Assembly (NCBI RefSeq): GCF_030020805.1
Contig: NZ_CP125098.1
Location: forward strand, 7,793,501 to 7,857,500
Origin: Paenibacillus sp. RC67
GTDB lineage: Bacteria > Bacillota > Bacilli > Paenibacillales > NBRC-103111
Direction: 5' to 3'
Length of the DNA: 64,000 bases
Shown here: positions 8,235 through 16,565 of the stretch, piece by piece
Numbering within the stretch: position 1 is the stretch's first letter
How the letters are laid out: every line of letters starts with the position of its first letter
Notes under the pieces: model-generated
The model's input: only the letters and a program-made list of their open reading frames with translations
Told to the model about the DNA's origin: nothing
The model's database searches: none
Made by a program: the position numbers and the translations under genes

Positions 8235-9776
8235 ATGTCCAAACAGCCCGTTGATGTCATCGTAGTCGGTTCTGGAGCAACCGGTAGTCTGGTCGCCAAA
8301 GAACTGTCCGACCAAGGCTTCTCCGTAACCGTCCTCGAAGCAGGCAAGCGTTATGAGCCTAACGTGGATTTCACTAATTCCGAAGCTAACCACGCCAAGA
8401 TCCAGTGGACGGAGCCGCGGGTTTATGCGGGCAAACATCAGGTCGTTCCCAAAACCGGCATAGGTGTAGGTGGCGGAACTCTTACTTGGCTAGGGGTGAT
8501 GCCTCGGTTCCATCCTGAAGATTTCCGAACGCACAGCTTGGAAGGCGTTGGAGCCGACTGGCCCATAAGCTATGAAGATCTTGCACCTTACTACGCCAAG
8601 GTAGAAAGGGATTTTGGGGTTGCAGGAGATTGCGGACCGTTCGCTCCTGAATCGTATTCCTTACCTATGCCAGCCCATCGCTTCAGCTGGCATGCACAGG
8701 TGCTCGCCCGGGGCGCGCAAAAGTCCGGAGCGCAGCCGTTCGCTCCACCCATTGCCATTAACTCCGTCGAGTATGACGGGCGGCCAGCCTGTACGTATTG
8801 CGGCTGGTGTGCCGCAGGCTGTCCTACGGATGCCAAAGCGACGAGCCAAGGCACGTACTTGGCGAAAGCGGAAGCTGCTGGAGTGAAGGTCATCAGCGAA
8901 GCATTCGTGCATCGCGTTCTCTATGACGATGCTGCCGGCCGCGTCACAGGCGTCCTCTACCTGGACGCCGATGGACAGGAGCATGAGCTACGGGCGAGGC
9001 TTGTCGTACTCGCAGCTCATGCAGTCGAGACTCCTCGGCTGCTGCTCTTGTCGTCGTGCCCGACCTTCCCGGACGGGCTAGCGAATTCCAGCGGAGCCGT
9101 AGGCAGATACATGCTCAGCCATCCGACATGGCAGGTGTTCGGAACATTCGACGAACCGATCAACGCCTATAAAGGGATTCAGATGGGGCAAGTGATGGTG
9201 CAGGATTACTACAAGCCGAATCCCGCCAACGACTATGCTCGCGGCTTCGTCCTCTTGTCCTACATGATGACTCCCGTCACGTACGCCACACTGAGCGGTG
9301 ACTTCGTAGGTGCCGAATTCAAGCAGTTTTTGAAGGATTACCCTTACACCGCAGCCTGGTGGGCTCATGCAGAGGGACTTCCTAGTGAGCATAATACCGT
9401 GACGCTGGACCCTGAAGTGAAAGATCACCGCGGACTTCCTGCCGCAAGAGTATCCATCGAATGGCTGGATAACGATGTGCGGTTAGCTGGAGCCGCGAGA
9501 GATAAAGCCGTGGAGCTGATGGGTGCGTCCGGCGCCCGCAAGGTGCGTGTCGGTCTGAATTACGGCGCTCACGCAATGGGCTCATGCCGCATGGGTACAG
9601 ACCCCGACTCCTCGGTCGTCAATGAATTTTGCCAAACTCATGATATTCCTAACCTGTTTATTTGCGATACGAGCGTGTTCGTCACCGGCAGCGGGCTCAA
9701 TCCTACGCTGACCGCCATGGCTATTGCAAGCCGGGCTGTAGATTATATTGGCGACTATGCGAAGCAAGGACAATGA
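8235..9776 (+). CDS. GMC-family FAD-dependent dehydrogenase, large subunit
   Basis: A 513-residue flavoprotein. The Rossmann FAD motif GSGATG is at residues 12-17. A cysteine-rich CTYCGWCAAGC segment lies near 180, as in gluconate/sorbitol-type membrane dehydrogenases. The catalytic end has His446 (YGAHAMGS) and Asn489 (GSGLNPTLT). The enzyme should oxidise a hydroxyl of a sugar, sugar acid or polyol. It has no signal peptide. AAAGGGG precedes the ATG. The next gene is a gluconate-2-dehydrogenase small-subunit homologue, which supports a two-subunit dehydrogenase. Substrate cannot be read; an aldehyde dehydrogenase 1.6 kb downstream suggests further oxidation of the product. Confidence 0.82.
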   Translation: MSKQPVDVIVVGSGATGSLVAKELSDQGFSVTVLEAGKRYEPNVDFTNSEANHAKIQWTEPRVYAGKHQVVPKTGIGVGGGTLTWLGVMPRFHPEDFRTHSLEGVGADWPISYEDLAPYYAKVERDFGVAGDCGPFAPESYSLPMPAHRFSWHAQVLARGAQKSGAQPFAPPIAINSVEYDGRPACTYCGWCAAGCPTDAKATSQGTYLAKAEAAGVKVISEAFVHRVLYDDAAGRVTGVLYLDADGQEHELRARLVVLAAHAVETPRLLLLSSCPTFPDGLANSSGAVGRYMLSHPTWQVFGTFDEPINAYKGIQMGQVMVQDYYKPNPANDYARGFVLLSYMMTPVTYATLSGDFVGAEFKQFLKDYPYTAAWWAHAEGLPSEHNTVTLDPEVKDHRGLPAARVSIEWLDNDVRLAGAARDKAVELMGASGARKVRVGLNYGAHAMGSCRMGTDPDSSVVNEFCQTHDIPNLFICDTSVFVTGSGLNPTLTAMAIASRAVDYIGDYAKQGQ

Positions 9777-9796
9777 TACCAAAGGAGAAGATGCCC

Positions 9797-10210
9797 ATGA
9801 GGATAAGCGCAGCAGATCACGCAGCATTGCTCGCGGTGCTCGCTAACGGCGTAATTCCCGCCGATGAAATGGATCAAGGTGCCGCAGTAGCGAATGCGGG
9901 ACCCGTGTTGGCCGGAAGAATCGAACGCGGCGTTCATGCCAAGCTGTACGAGCTCGGCATTGAAGCAGCCGCAGCAGCGGCACAAGAACAATTCAGCAAA
10001 CCGCTCGCCGAGCTCGATCCTGAGCAGGTCCATGGCGTGCTAATGGCATTGAAGGGTTCCATGCCGGGGTTCTACAAGCAGCTTCGAAGCGATGTCACCA
10101 GCTTGTATTTGAACGAGCCGGGCGTGTGGGAGCGGATAGGCTTCCCCGGAGCTTCCGCACACACAGGGGGATACCCCGATTTTGATCAACCGCAGAAGCG
10201 AGGCAAGTAA
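9797..10210 (+). CDS. Gluconate 2-dehydrogenase subunit 3-like protein
   Basis: A 137-residue protein that starts 20 bp after the GMC gene. ATG 9797 is chosen because AAAGGAG lies nine bases before it; ATG 9791 would leave only three bases. The C-terminal part, FYKQLRSDVTSLYLNEPGVWERIGFPG then GGYPDFDQP (two blocks), matches the small-subunit family (gluconate_2-dh3). In known members this subunit accompanies the GMC flavoprotein and often carries a Tat leader; none is visible here, so the complex is probably cytoplasmic. Confidence 0.75.
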   Translation: MRISAADHAALLAVLANGVIPADEMDQGAAVANAGPVLAGRIERGVHAKLYELGIEAAAAAAQEQFSKPLAELDPEQVHGVLMALKGSMPGFYKQLRSDVTSLYLNEPGVWERIGFPGASAHTGGYPDFDQPQKRGK

Positions 10211-10215
10211 GGTGA

Positions 10216-10463
10216 ATCGATCCCATGAGGGAATTGCGTCCATTACTCCCTTCTATTGCCGCCGTTGTAATTAGGCGAACCTCAATTATGGGTGGTCGCG
10301 GAGGATACGGAGGAACGTTAGCCGGAGCCATCATCATTACCATTTGAATGGGTAGTTCTTACAGTATTGAACATGAGGAATACAGGAAAGCAAATCATTT
10401 ATGGTCTTGTCATTCTTGTCGTTCTGTTCTTATACGGGCGTGTCAAGACTTCAAGGAGTTGAC
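10216..10463 (+). pseudogene. Remnant of a ribose-type (RbsC-like) ABC permease C-terminus
   Basis: Reading from 10240 gives LLPSIAAVVIRRTSIMGG followed by RGGYGGTLAGAIIITI, then a stop. After a one-frame shift near 10345 the same gene continues as LTVLNM, GKQIIYGLVILVVLFLYG and RVKTSRS, ending at TGA 10461-10463. These are the last two conserved blocks of sugar ABC permeases of the RbsC family. Everything upstream is missing. The next gene's ribosome site (AAGGAG) lies inside the remnant's last codons, so the regulator once followed a complete permease gene in an operon. Confidence 0.75.
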
Positions 10464-10469
10464 TTGTTC

Positions 10470-11276
10470 ATGCTTGGAATCCACTTGTATGAAATGCGGC
10501 ATAGTGACGGAGAAATCATGCAGGAGCATCATCATGACATCCATCAAATCCTTTATGTTCTCGACGGGAAAGGAAAGGTTACGCTTGACGGGCGGAGCTT
10601 CGATTTTGAACAAGATCAGGGCGTTGTCATCGTCCCGCGAACGAATCATTCGATCCTTTCAGGTCCCCATATGACGGTGCTTGTGCTCGAATTTGACGAG
10701 GCAATCCTGGATGAGAGCGTCCGCGAAGCCCTGCTCCACGTTAGATTCAGCCATTCAAAGCTCGTCCGACTTAACGGTTTCGGGGGCAAAGAGCTGCGAC
10801 AGCTTACACGAAAAATGCTGTTCGAGCAATCGCGGGAAACACTCCTTAACACTCTGGCCAACACGCTGTATTTATCTGAACTGCTGCTGCTCCTTGTCCG
10901 CTACCAGCCGGCTTCCGAGGCCTCTGTTGTTAACAGCCTGCGAGCCGAGAAGCTTCGCCATTATATCGATACTCATTATTTTGAAATTGTTAGCTCAGAT
11001 GATATTTCCACTAAGCTGGGCGTCAGCACCCGGCATTTAAACACGATTTTCAAGGAGTTTTATCAGATGACTCCGCTTCAATATTTAACCGAGGTCCGTA
11101 TGCGTCTAGCGCAAAAAATGCTGGCCGAAACCGACAAGGATATCGCGGCCATTTGCTTTGAAATCGGGTTTGAAACGCTGTCCACCTTCTATAGAACATT
11201 TAAAAGCAGTATCCGGATGACCCCTAACAACTACCGCAAGCTGCACCGGGAGTCTACCGTCTACAAGCACGCTTGA
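10470..11276 (+). CDS. Cupin-AraC regulator, paralogue 2
   Basis: A 268-residue cupin-AraC protein, closely similar to the one at 7288-8163. The cupin motif EHHHDIHQILYVLDGKG and the second helix-turn-helix (DKDIAAICFEIGFETLSTFY) are intact. ATG 10470 is chosen because AAGGAG lies eleven bases before and upstream codons belong to a decayed permease; a longer frame from ATG 10401 is open, with a weaker AGGAAAG site. It is followed by the aldehyde dehydrogenase on the same strand, which it probably controls. Confidence 0.82.
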   Translation: MLGIHLYEMRHSDGEIMQEHHHDIHQILYVLDGKGKVTLDGRSFDFEQDQGVVIVPRTNHSILSGPHMTVLVLEFDEAILDESVREALLHVRFSHSKLVRLNGFGGKELRQLTRKMLFEQSRETLLNTLANTLYLSELLLLLVRYQPASEASVVNSLRAEKLRHYIDTHYFEIVSSDDISTKLGVSTRHLNTIFKEFYQMTPLQYLTEVRMRLAQKMLAETDKDIAAICFEIGFETLSTFYRTFKSSIRMTPNNYRKLHRESTVYKHA

Positions 11277-11352
11277 TAGTAAGCTTCATTCCTATTTAAC
11301 CTTACAAGCTGATGCCCAATAAACCCCAGCACCCCCAAGGAGGAGTTTTTAA

Positions 11353-12807
11353 ATGGAAACTATCATTAAAGGTACGGATTGCCTGCATTTCATTGACGGT
11401 CGTTACGTGCACTCACAGGTACCTAAAACCTTCGATAACATCAATCCTGCAACAGAGGAAGTGCTCGGCCGTGTGGCCGAAGGTGGCAAGACCGAGGTGG
11501 ATCTGGCTGTAGAAGCAGCCAAACGAGCCTTCGATAACGGCTGGAAGCAATCCAAGCTTAGTGAGCGCGCCGCTATCCTGCGCCGGATCGGAGACTTGAT
11601 TCTTGAGCGTAAAGACGAGCTCGCCATGCTCGAAACTCTCGACACCGGGAAGCCGCTGTGGCTGTCTACGAACGTGGACATTCCACGCTCCGCAGGAAGC
11701 TACCATTTCTACGCCAACTTCATCTCTACCATGGGTACAGAGGCTTATCCAAGCGAGGCAGGAGCGATGAATTTCGTCGTCCGTCGTCCGCTTGGTGTCG
11801 TCGGTATGATCAATCCGTGGAACCTGCCGCTTCTGCTGCTCAGCGCCAAGCTGGCCCCCTGCCTTGCCATGGGCAACACTGTCGTATTGAAGCCGGCTCG
11901 CTGGACACCAATGACAGCTACGCTGCTTGGGGAAATATGCAAGGAAGCCGGCTTGCCTGACGGGGTTGTGAACATCGTCAACGGTGCAGGTCGTACCGTA
12001 GGAGAAGCCATCTCCGAGCATCCGGATGTACGGGCGATTGCCTTCACCGGAGAAACGAGTACCGGGAAAAGCATTATGAAAGCCGGATCAGCTAGCCTCA
12101 AACGGCTGTCGTTCGAGCTTGGAGGCAAAAATCCGAATATCGTCTTCGCCGATTGCGATCTGGATGAAGTGGTGGATACTTCGCTTCGCAGCAGCTTTAT
12201 TAACCAGGGAGCAGTATGCCTGTGTGGTTCCCGAATTTATTTGCAGCGCCCGATATACGAGGCGTTCCTGGAGAAATTCATCGAACGCACGCGCCAACAG
12301 ATCGTCGGTGACCCGCTCCAGCCGAATACGAACATCGGCGCCTTGATCAGTGAGCAGCACTACGAGAGAGTGCTGGATTACATCCAATCCGCACGTGAAG
12401 ACGGTTGCGTCATCGAAACCGGCGGCAAGCGCGCCGATGGACATGACCGAGGCTTCTACGTGGAGCCAACGATAATAACCGGAGTCGATGCCGACTGCCG
12501 AGTCGTTAATGAAGAAATATTCGGACCGGTCGTAACGGTTCAGCCTTTTGACACCGAGGAGGAAGTAATCGCTCTCGCCAATAATACCCATTATGGGCTG
12601 AGCGCCTCCGTCTGGACGAAGGACAGCAGCCGGGCTTTCCGAGTAGCCCACCAGATCGAAGCCGGGCTGACCTGGGTCAACACGTGGTTCCTGCGTGACC
12701 CTAGAACGCCTTATGGAGGCGAGAAGCAAAGCGGTATCGGCCGACAAGGCGGGATGTTTAGCCTCGACTTTTACAGTGAAGTGTCCACCATTTGCATCAA
12801 ATATTGA
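11353..12807 (+). CDS. NAD(P)-dependent aldehyde dehydrogenase (hydroxymuconic-semialdehyde type)
   Basis: A 484-residue aldehyde dehydrogenase of full family length. Glu255 (FELGGKNP) and the catalytic Cys289 (NQGAVCLCGSR) are present, as is the C-terminal NTWFLRDPRTPYGGEKQSG block. The active-site loop and LRDPRTP match the XylG/DmpC and betaine-aldehyde-like group. AAGGAGG precedes the ATG. It likely oxidises an aldehyde formed through the GMC dehydrogenase locus upstream. Exact substrate is not determined; an aromatic meta-cleavage role is unlikely since no other genes of that pathway are near. Confidence 0.85.
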   Translation: METIIKGTDCLHFIDGRYVHSQVPKTFDNINPATEEVLGRVAEGGKTEVDLAVEAAKRAFDNGWKQSKLSERAAILRRIGDLILERKDELAMLETLDTGKPLWLSTNVDIPRSAGSYHFYANFISTMGTEAYPSEAGAMNFVVRRPLGVVGMINPWNLPLLLLSAKLAPCLAMGNTVVLKPARWTPMTATLLGEICKEAGLPDGVVNIVNGAGRTVGEAISEHPDVRAIAFTGETSTGKSIMKAGSASLKRLSFELGGKNPNIVFADCDLDEVVDTSLRSSFINQGAVCLCGSRIYLQRPIYEAFLEKFIERTRQQIVGDPLQPNTNIGALISEQHYERVLDYIQSAREDGCVIETGGKRADGHDRGFYVEPTIITGVDADCRVVNEEIFGPVVTVQPFDTEEEVIALANNTHYGLSASVWTKDSSRAFRVAHQIEAGLTWVNTWFLRDPRTPYGGEKQSGIGRQGGMFSLDFYSEVSTICIKY

Positions 12808-12817
12808 AGGATGGAGC

Positions 12818-12851
12818 AAGCTGCTTTCACTTCGGTGAAGGCGGCTTTTTT
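12818..12851 (+). terminator. Rho-independent terminator of the aldehyde dehydrogenase
   Basis: GCTGCTTTCAC, TTCG tetraloop, GTGAAGGCGGC, then six T. Confidence 0.85.
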
Positions 12852-13033
12852 CATGTCATAACAAGTTGTTCATTTCTTAAACCGCTATAGACTTCAAATA
12901 TATGGTAAAGTAGAGGGAACAAATGTTCTAAATAAAAAAGAAAAAAAATGGATTCCCTATTTCAAAGAGGACTTTGTCAGAAAATGCACTCCTGAAGAGT
13001 CAATAAAGTAGAACCAACGCGAGGAGGATTCAT

Positions 13034-14810
13034 TTGAGCCACAGATCGATAAAACAATGGGAACCTGAAGGTGAGGAAGAGCTTTCCCAGAAACTCGATG
13101 AGCAGGGTGACCAAGAGCTAGTCGCTCAAGCACAAGCCGGTGATCGTGATGCCTTCGGTGAATTAATCCGCAGACATAGAGCACAGGTATACGAATATGC
13201 CCGATCCATAACACAGGAGCCATTTCTTGCGGAGGATGTTGTCCAGGATGCGCTGATACGGGCTTTTCTGCACCTTGGGACGTTAGTGGACACTAGGCGG
13301 TTTCTCCCTTGGCTGCATCGGATCGTACGCAACCAAGCATATACGAGGCTGAGAAGCCATTCCATTGCCAAGGAGCAGGCCTTCTCCTCCCTTGCTGCAA
13401 GCTCAGGCTTCCGAGGAGCCTTCGGAGGACCATTGGTACGATCTCGACTACATCATGCATCACCTTTCCCGGTTCCAACACCCATCCGAGCAATGCATGA
13501 ACCCGGAGGAGCGAATTCTGCGCAAAGAATTGATCGATACCATTGGCGGCATATTGAACTGCCTCAACCGCAGAGAGCGGCAAATCTTCGAGTCCCACTT
13601 TTTTGACCACTTGTCTCCACAGAAAATTGCGAATCTGTTTCAGCTGTCTTCCGCCAACGTATATCAAATTATTTCTCGCAGCCGAAAAAAAGTCATCCAG
13701 GAAAAGCTCCGCATTTCCGTAGATCATTACATTAAAAACAGAAAGGATCTGGGACTTATGAAAAAATCAGTTTTGCCAAAAGGAGCATGGGGCAGTATCT
13801 GTACGTGGACCACAGCCGCCGGATCGATACACCGCATTTTAACTTATACGGACAAAACATTTTCTCTTCCGATGGTCATGGGCATGACTGGTCAAGCCTT
13901 CCGCATCAGCATCTGCCCAGGCGACGTGCATATTGGAGGACCAACCAGCTATAACTTCGAGGATATTCTCTCCCGAGGGCTGCTCAATTTGGGCTTTCGT
14001 ACGCGTGTCATTGACGGATTACAAAAGAATATTCCCGGACAGAATGCCAATCTGGCCGACCCCTTCTTGCTTACAGATCAAGCCAAGCAAAAAAGAGCGC
14101 TTCACAAAGCACTCCCCGAAGCCTTGGAGCTTATCCATCACTCGATTGATCGCGGTCTTCCGGCACTATCTTGGGATATCTTCATCCCCGAATTCGGAGT
14201 TATTTATGGATACGATGACGAGCAGCAACAGCTTATGGCCTCAGAATGCGGCACAGACAAAGCGGTTCCGTTTGATCATTTGGGTCGAGGCATCCTAGAG
14301 GATCTATTCATCCTCACTGTCGAGGATTCGTTCCATATCGATGATCGCACTATGCTGCAAGGCGCACTGCGCATGATTCTGGACCATTATCATGGAAAAG
14401 AGGAGGAGACACCGAGAACCGTGCGGGGACTGGCAGCTTACCAAGCCTGGATAGAGGCTTTCCGAGACGAAGCCATTGAGCCAAATGGACACTCCTATAA
14501 CGTAGTGTTCGTCCAAGATGCACGACAATTAGCAGCGGCGTTTTGGAACGAAATAGCGGATAGCTGGAAGGGCTTTAATGAACTGGAGACTGAACGCATC
14601 CGCAGCTTGAGCCGGGAAGCGGCCGTCCTTTATGGAGATATTGCTCGTCAGCTCCAACCTATGCGCAGCTTATTTCCTTTTCCATCCGGTGGTGAGCCCA
14701 ACTCCACCACTTCAGCAGAGCAAGCCATACCGATTCTTGAATCGGTGCTTTCACTTGAGCAGCAGGCAGTTAGCCTGCTTGAAGCCATGTACGATGAGTT
14801 ACGCGTCTAA
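13034..14810 (+). pseudogene. ECF sigma factor fused to a large C-terminal domain; frameshifted in this sequence
   Basis: The gene starts at TTG 13034 (GAGGAGG six bases before). Frame one gives sigma region 2 (DAFGELIRRHRAQVYEYARS, LAEDVVQDALIRAFLHLGTL) up to about 13385. Region 4 (NPEERILRKELIDTIGGIL, LSPQKIANLFQLSSANVYQI) continues in the next frame to TAA 14810. Dropping one C from the CCC at 13389-13391 would rejoin them into a protein of about 590 residues. After region 4 comes some 350 residues unrelated to sigma factors, starting with SICTWTTAAGSIHRIL and LPMVMGMTGQAF; it weakly resembles the BtrH N-terminal (peptidase-C39-like) fold. No anti-sigma gene is adjacent. Real frameshift, recoding or sequencing error cannot be told apart here. 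Confidence 0.75.
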
Positions 14811-14860
14811 GCAGGTAGCGGCAGTAGCCCTCCTCTCTGCCACAGATGCTAAACAAAACA

Positions 14861-14893
14861 AAGGCAGTAGGCACATCACAGCCTACCGCCTTC
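14861..14893. terminator. Bidirectional terminator between sigma gene and catalase
   Basis: AAGGCAGTAGGC and GCCTACCGCCTT form a near-perfect hairpin between two convergent genes. T runs are weak on both sides. Confidence 0.6.
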
Positions 14894-14898
14894 TACTA

Positions 14899-16491
14899 TT
14901 AATACGGGCCTGCTTTATGCCCCTCTTGTTTGGATTTACGTACGGCTTGTGCTGGATCAACCTGTCCACTCTCAATACGTTGATCTACCTTGGACAAGCC
15001 TTCGGCTACACGTCTGCCGTAATCCGCATCCGCCTCTGTTAAGTTCCTGATCATTCGCTCACGGATTCCAGCGTTGCACATCTTAAAGGCGTCAACCAGA
15101 TTCGAGATCAGCTCCTCACGCTCCCATTCTTCAAAGGCTCGATACGTATCACCTGCCTGCCCGAAGTTATTGGTCCGAGGGATCGCTTGACGAACCAAAT
15201 TCGCATCATAATGGGGTTCGTGTTCTTTCGCGTGCTTTGGCGCCTCTTGAAGCCCGCCGAGAGAGGAAGGCTCATAATTGACATGCGGATTTTGCCCTGG
15301 GGCGCGATCTGGACGAATTTGCATCTGCCCCCCGCTTTGATTAGTCGCAACATAAGCTTTCGGAGCATTGATCGGAAGCTGCAAATAATTCGTCCCTACC
15401 CGATAACGCTGCGTATCCGAATAGGAGAAGGTACGTCCCTGCAGCAGCTTGTCATCCGAGAAATCCAAGCCATCTACCAGAACCCCCGTTCCAAACGCCG
15501 CCTGCTCCACTTCATTGAAATAATCACTCGGATTGCGGTGCAGCGTCATTTTACCGACTCGTCGAAACGGAAATTGATCCGTTGGCCACAGCTTCGTTGG
15601 ATCGAGCGGATCAAAGCTTAACTCGGGATGCTCTCCGTCGGACATGATCTGTACGCACAGCTCCCACTCGGGATAATCGCCCCGCTCAATCGCCTGATAG
15701 AGATCCAATGTGGCATGGTTGAAGTTGATGGCTTGAATCTCATTTGCTTCCGTTTGAAGCAAATTTTTAATTCCTTGTTTTAATGGCTCCCAGTGATATT
15801 TCACCAGAACCGCTTCCCCCGCCTCATTCACCCATTTATATGTATTAACGCCGGACCCCTGCATCTGCCGATAGTTAGCAGGAATTCCCCATGGAGAGAA
15901 CAAGAAGGTGATCATATGAGTCGCTTCCGGGCTCATGGATACAAAATCGAAGAAACGCTCCATATCCTGAACATTCGTAATTGGATCAGGCTTGAACGCA
16001 TGAACCATATCTGGGAATTTTAACGGGTCCCGGATGAAGAAAATTTTGAGATTATTCCCGACCAGATCCCAGTTCCCGTCCTCGGTATAAAATTTAACGG
16101 CAAAGCCGCGCGGGTCCCTTAACGTTTCGGGAGAATGACCGCCGTGAATAACCGTAGAGAACCTTACAAATACCGGCGTCTGCTTGCCTGCCTCCTGGAA
16201 GAGTTTTGCCCGGGTATATTTGGAGACCGGTTCGTCTCCGACCTTGCCATAGGCTTCAAATATACCGTGAGCTCCCGCTCCACGAGCATGAACGACGCGC
16301 TCCGGAATACGTTCTCGGTCAAAGTGAGTGACCTTTTCAAGATAATGGTAATTTTCTAGTGTGCTTGGACCCCGACTGCCTACGGTTCGAATATTTTGGT
16401 TGTCGGCTACAGGATGGCCCTGCCTTGTCGTCAGCATTGGAGACTGCTCTGATTCACCTGTATGGATATGATGATCTGTATGGTTATCCAA
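14899..16491 (-). CDS. Monofunctional haem catalase
   Basis: A 530-residue catalase with the distal His (ERVVHARGAGAHG, near residue 68), the distal Asn (DLVGNNLKIFFIRD, near 142) and the proximal haem Tyr (RTFSYSDTQRYR, near 350). It splits hydrogen peroxide into water and oxygen. I choose TTG 16491 because AAGGAG lies eight bases before; a GTG at 16500 overlaps that site. The C-terminal 40 residues form a charged tail. Length and tail resemble Bacillus KatX/KatA-type small-subunit catalases. It appears monocistronic; no PerR box was identified with confidence. Confidence 0.92.
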   Translation of the reverse strand: MDNHTDHHIHTGESEQSPMLTTRQGHPVADNQNIRTVGSRGPSTLENYHYLEKVTHFDRERIPERVVHARGAGAHGIFEAYGKVGDEPVSKYTRAKLFQEAGKQTPVFVRFSTVIHGGHSPETLRDPRGFAVKFYTEDGNWDLVGNNLKIFFIRDPLKFPDMVHAFKPDPITNVQDMERFFDFVSMSPEATHMITFLFSPWGIPANYRQMQGSGVNTYKWVNEAGEAVLVKYHWEPLKQGIKNLLQTEANEIQAINFNHATLDLYQAIERGDYPEWELCVQIMSDGEHPELSFDPLDPTKLWPTDQFPFRRVGKMTLHRNPSDYFNEVEQAAFGTGVLVDGLDFSDDKLLQGRTFSYSDTQRYRVGTNYLQLPINAPKAYVATNQSGGQMQIRPDRAPGQNPHVNYEPSSLGGLQEAPKHAKEHEPHYDANLVRQAIPRTNNFGQAGDTYRAFEEWEREELISNLVDAFKMCNAGIRERMIRNLTEADADYGRRVAEGLSKVDQRIESGQVDPAQAVRKSKQEGHKAGPY

Positions 16492-16565
16492 CCCTATCAC
16501 TCCTTTTACGCATGTTAAATAATCCCAGAGTATAGTACCCTAAAAAGATGGGCTTCATCCGCTGC

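Noticed and set aside
12088..12819. Long minus-strand open frame of 243 codons
   Set aside because: It lies fully antisense to the aldehyde dehydrogenase gene, whose motifs and ribosome site are clear; long antisense frames are common in such genes.
15187..15621. Plus-strand open frame of 144 codons
   Set aside because: Antisense shadow of the catalase gene with no ribosome site or recognisable domain.
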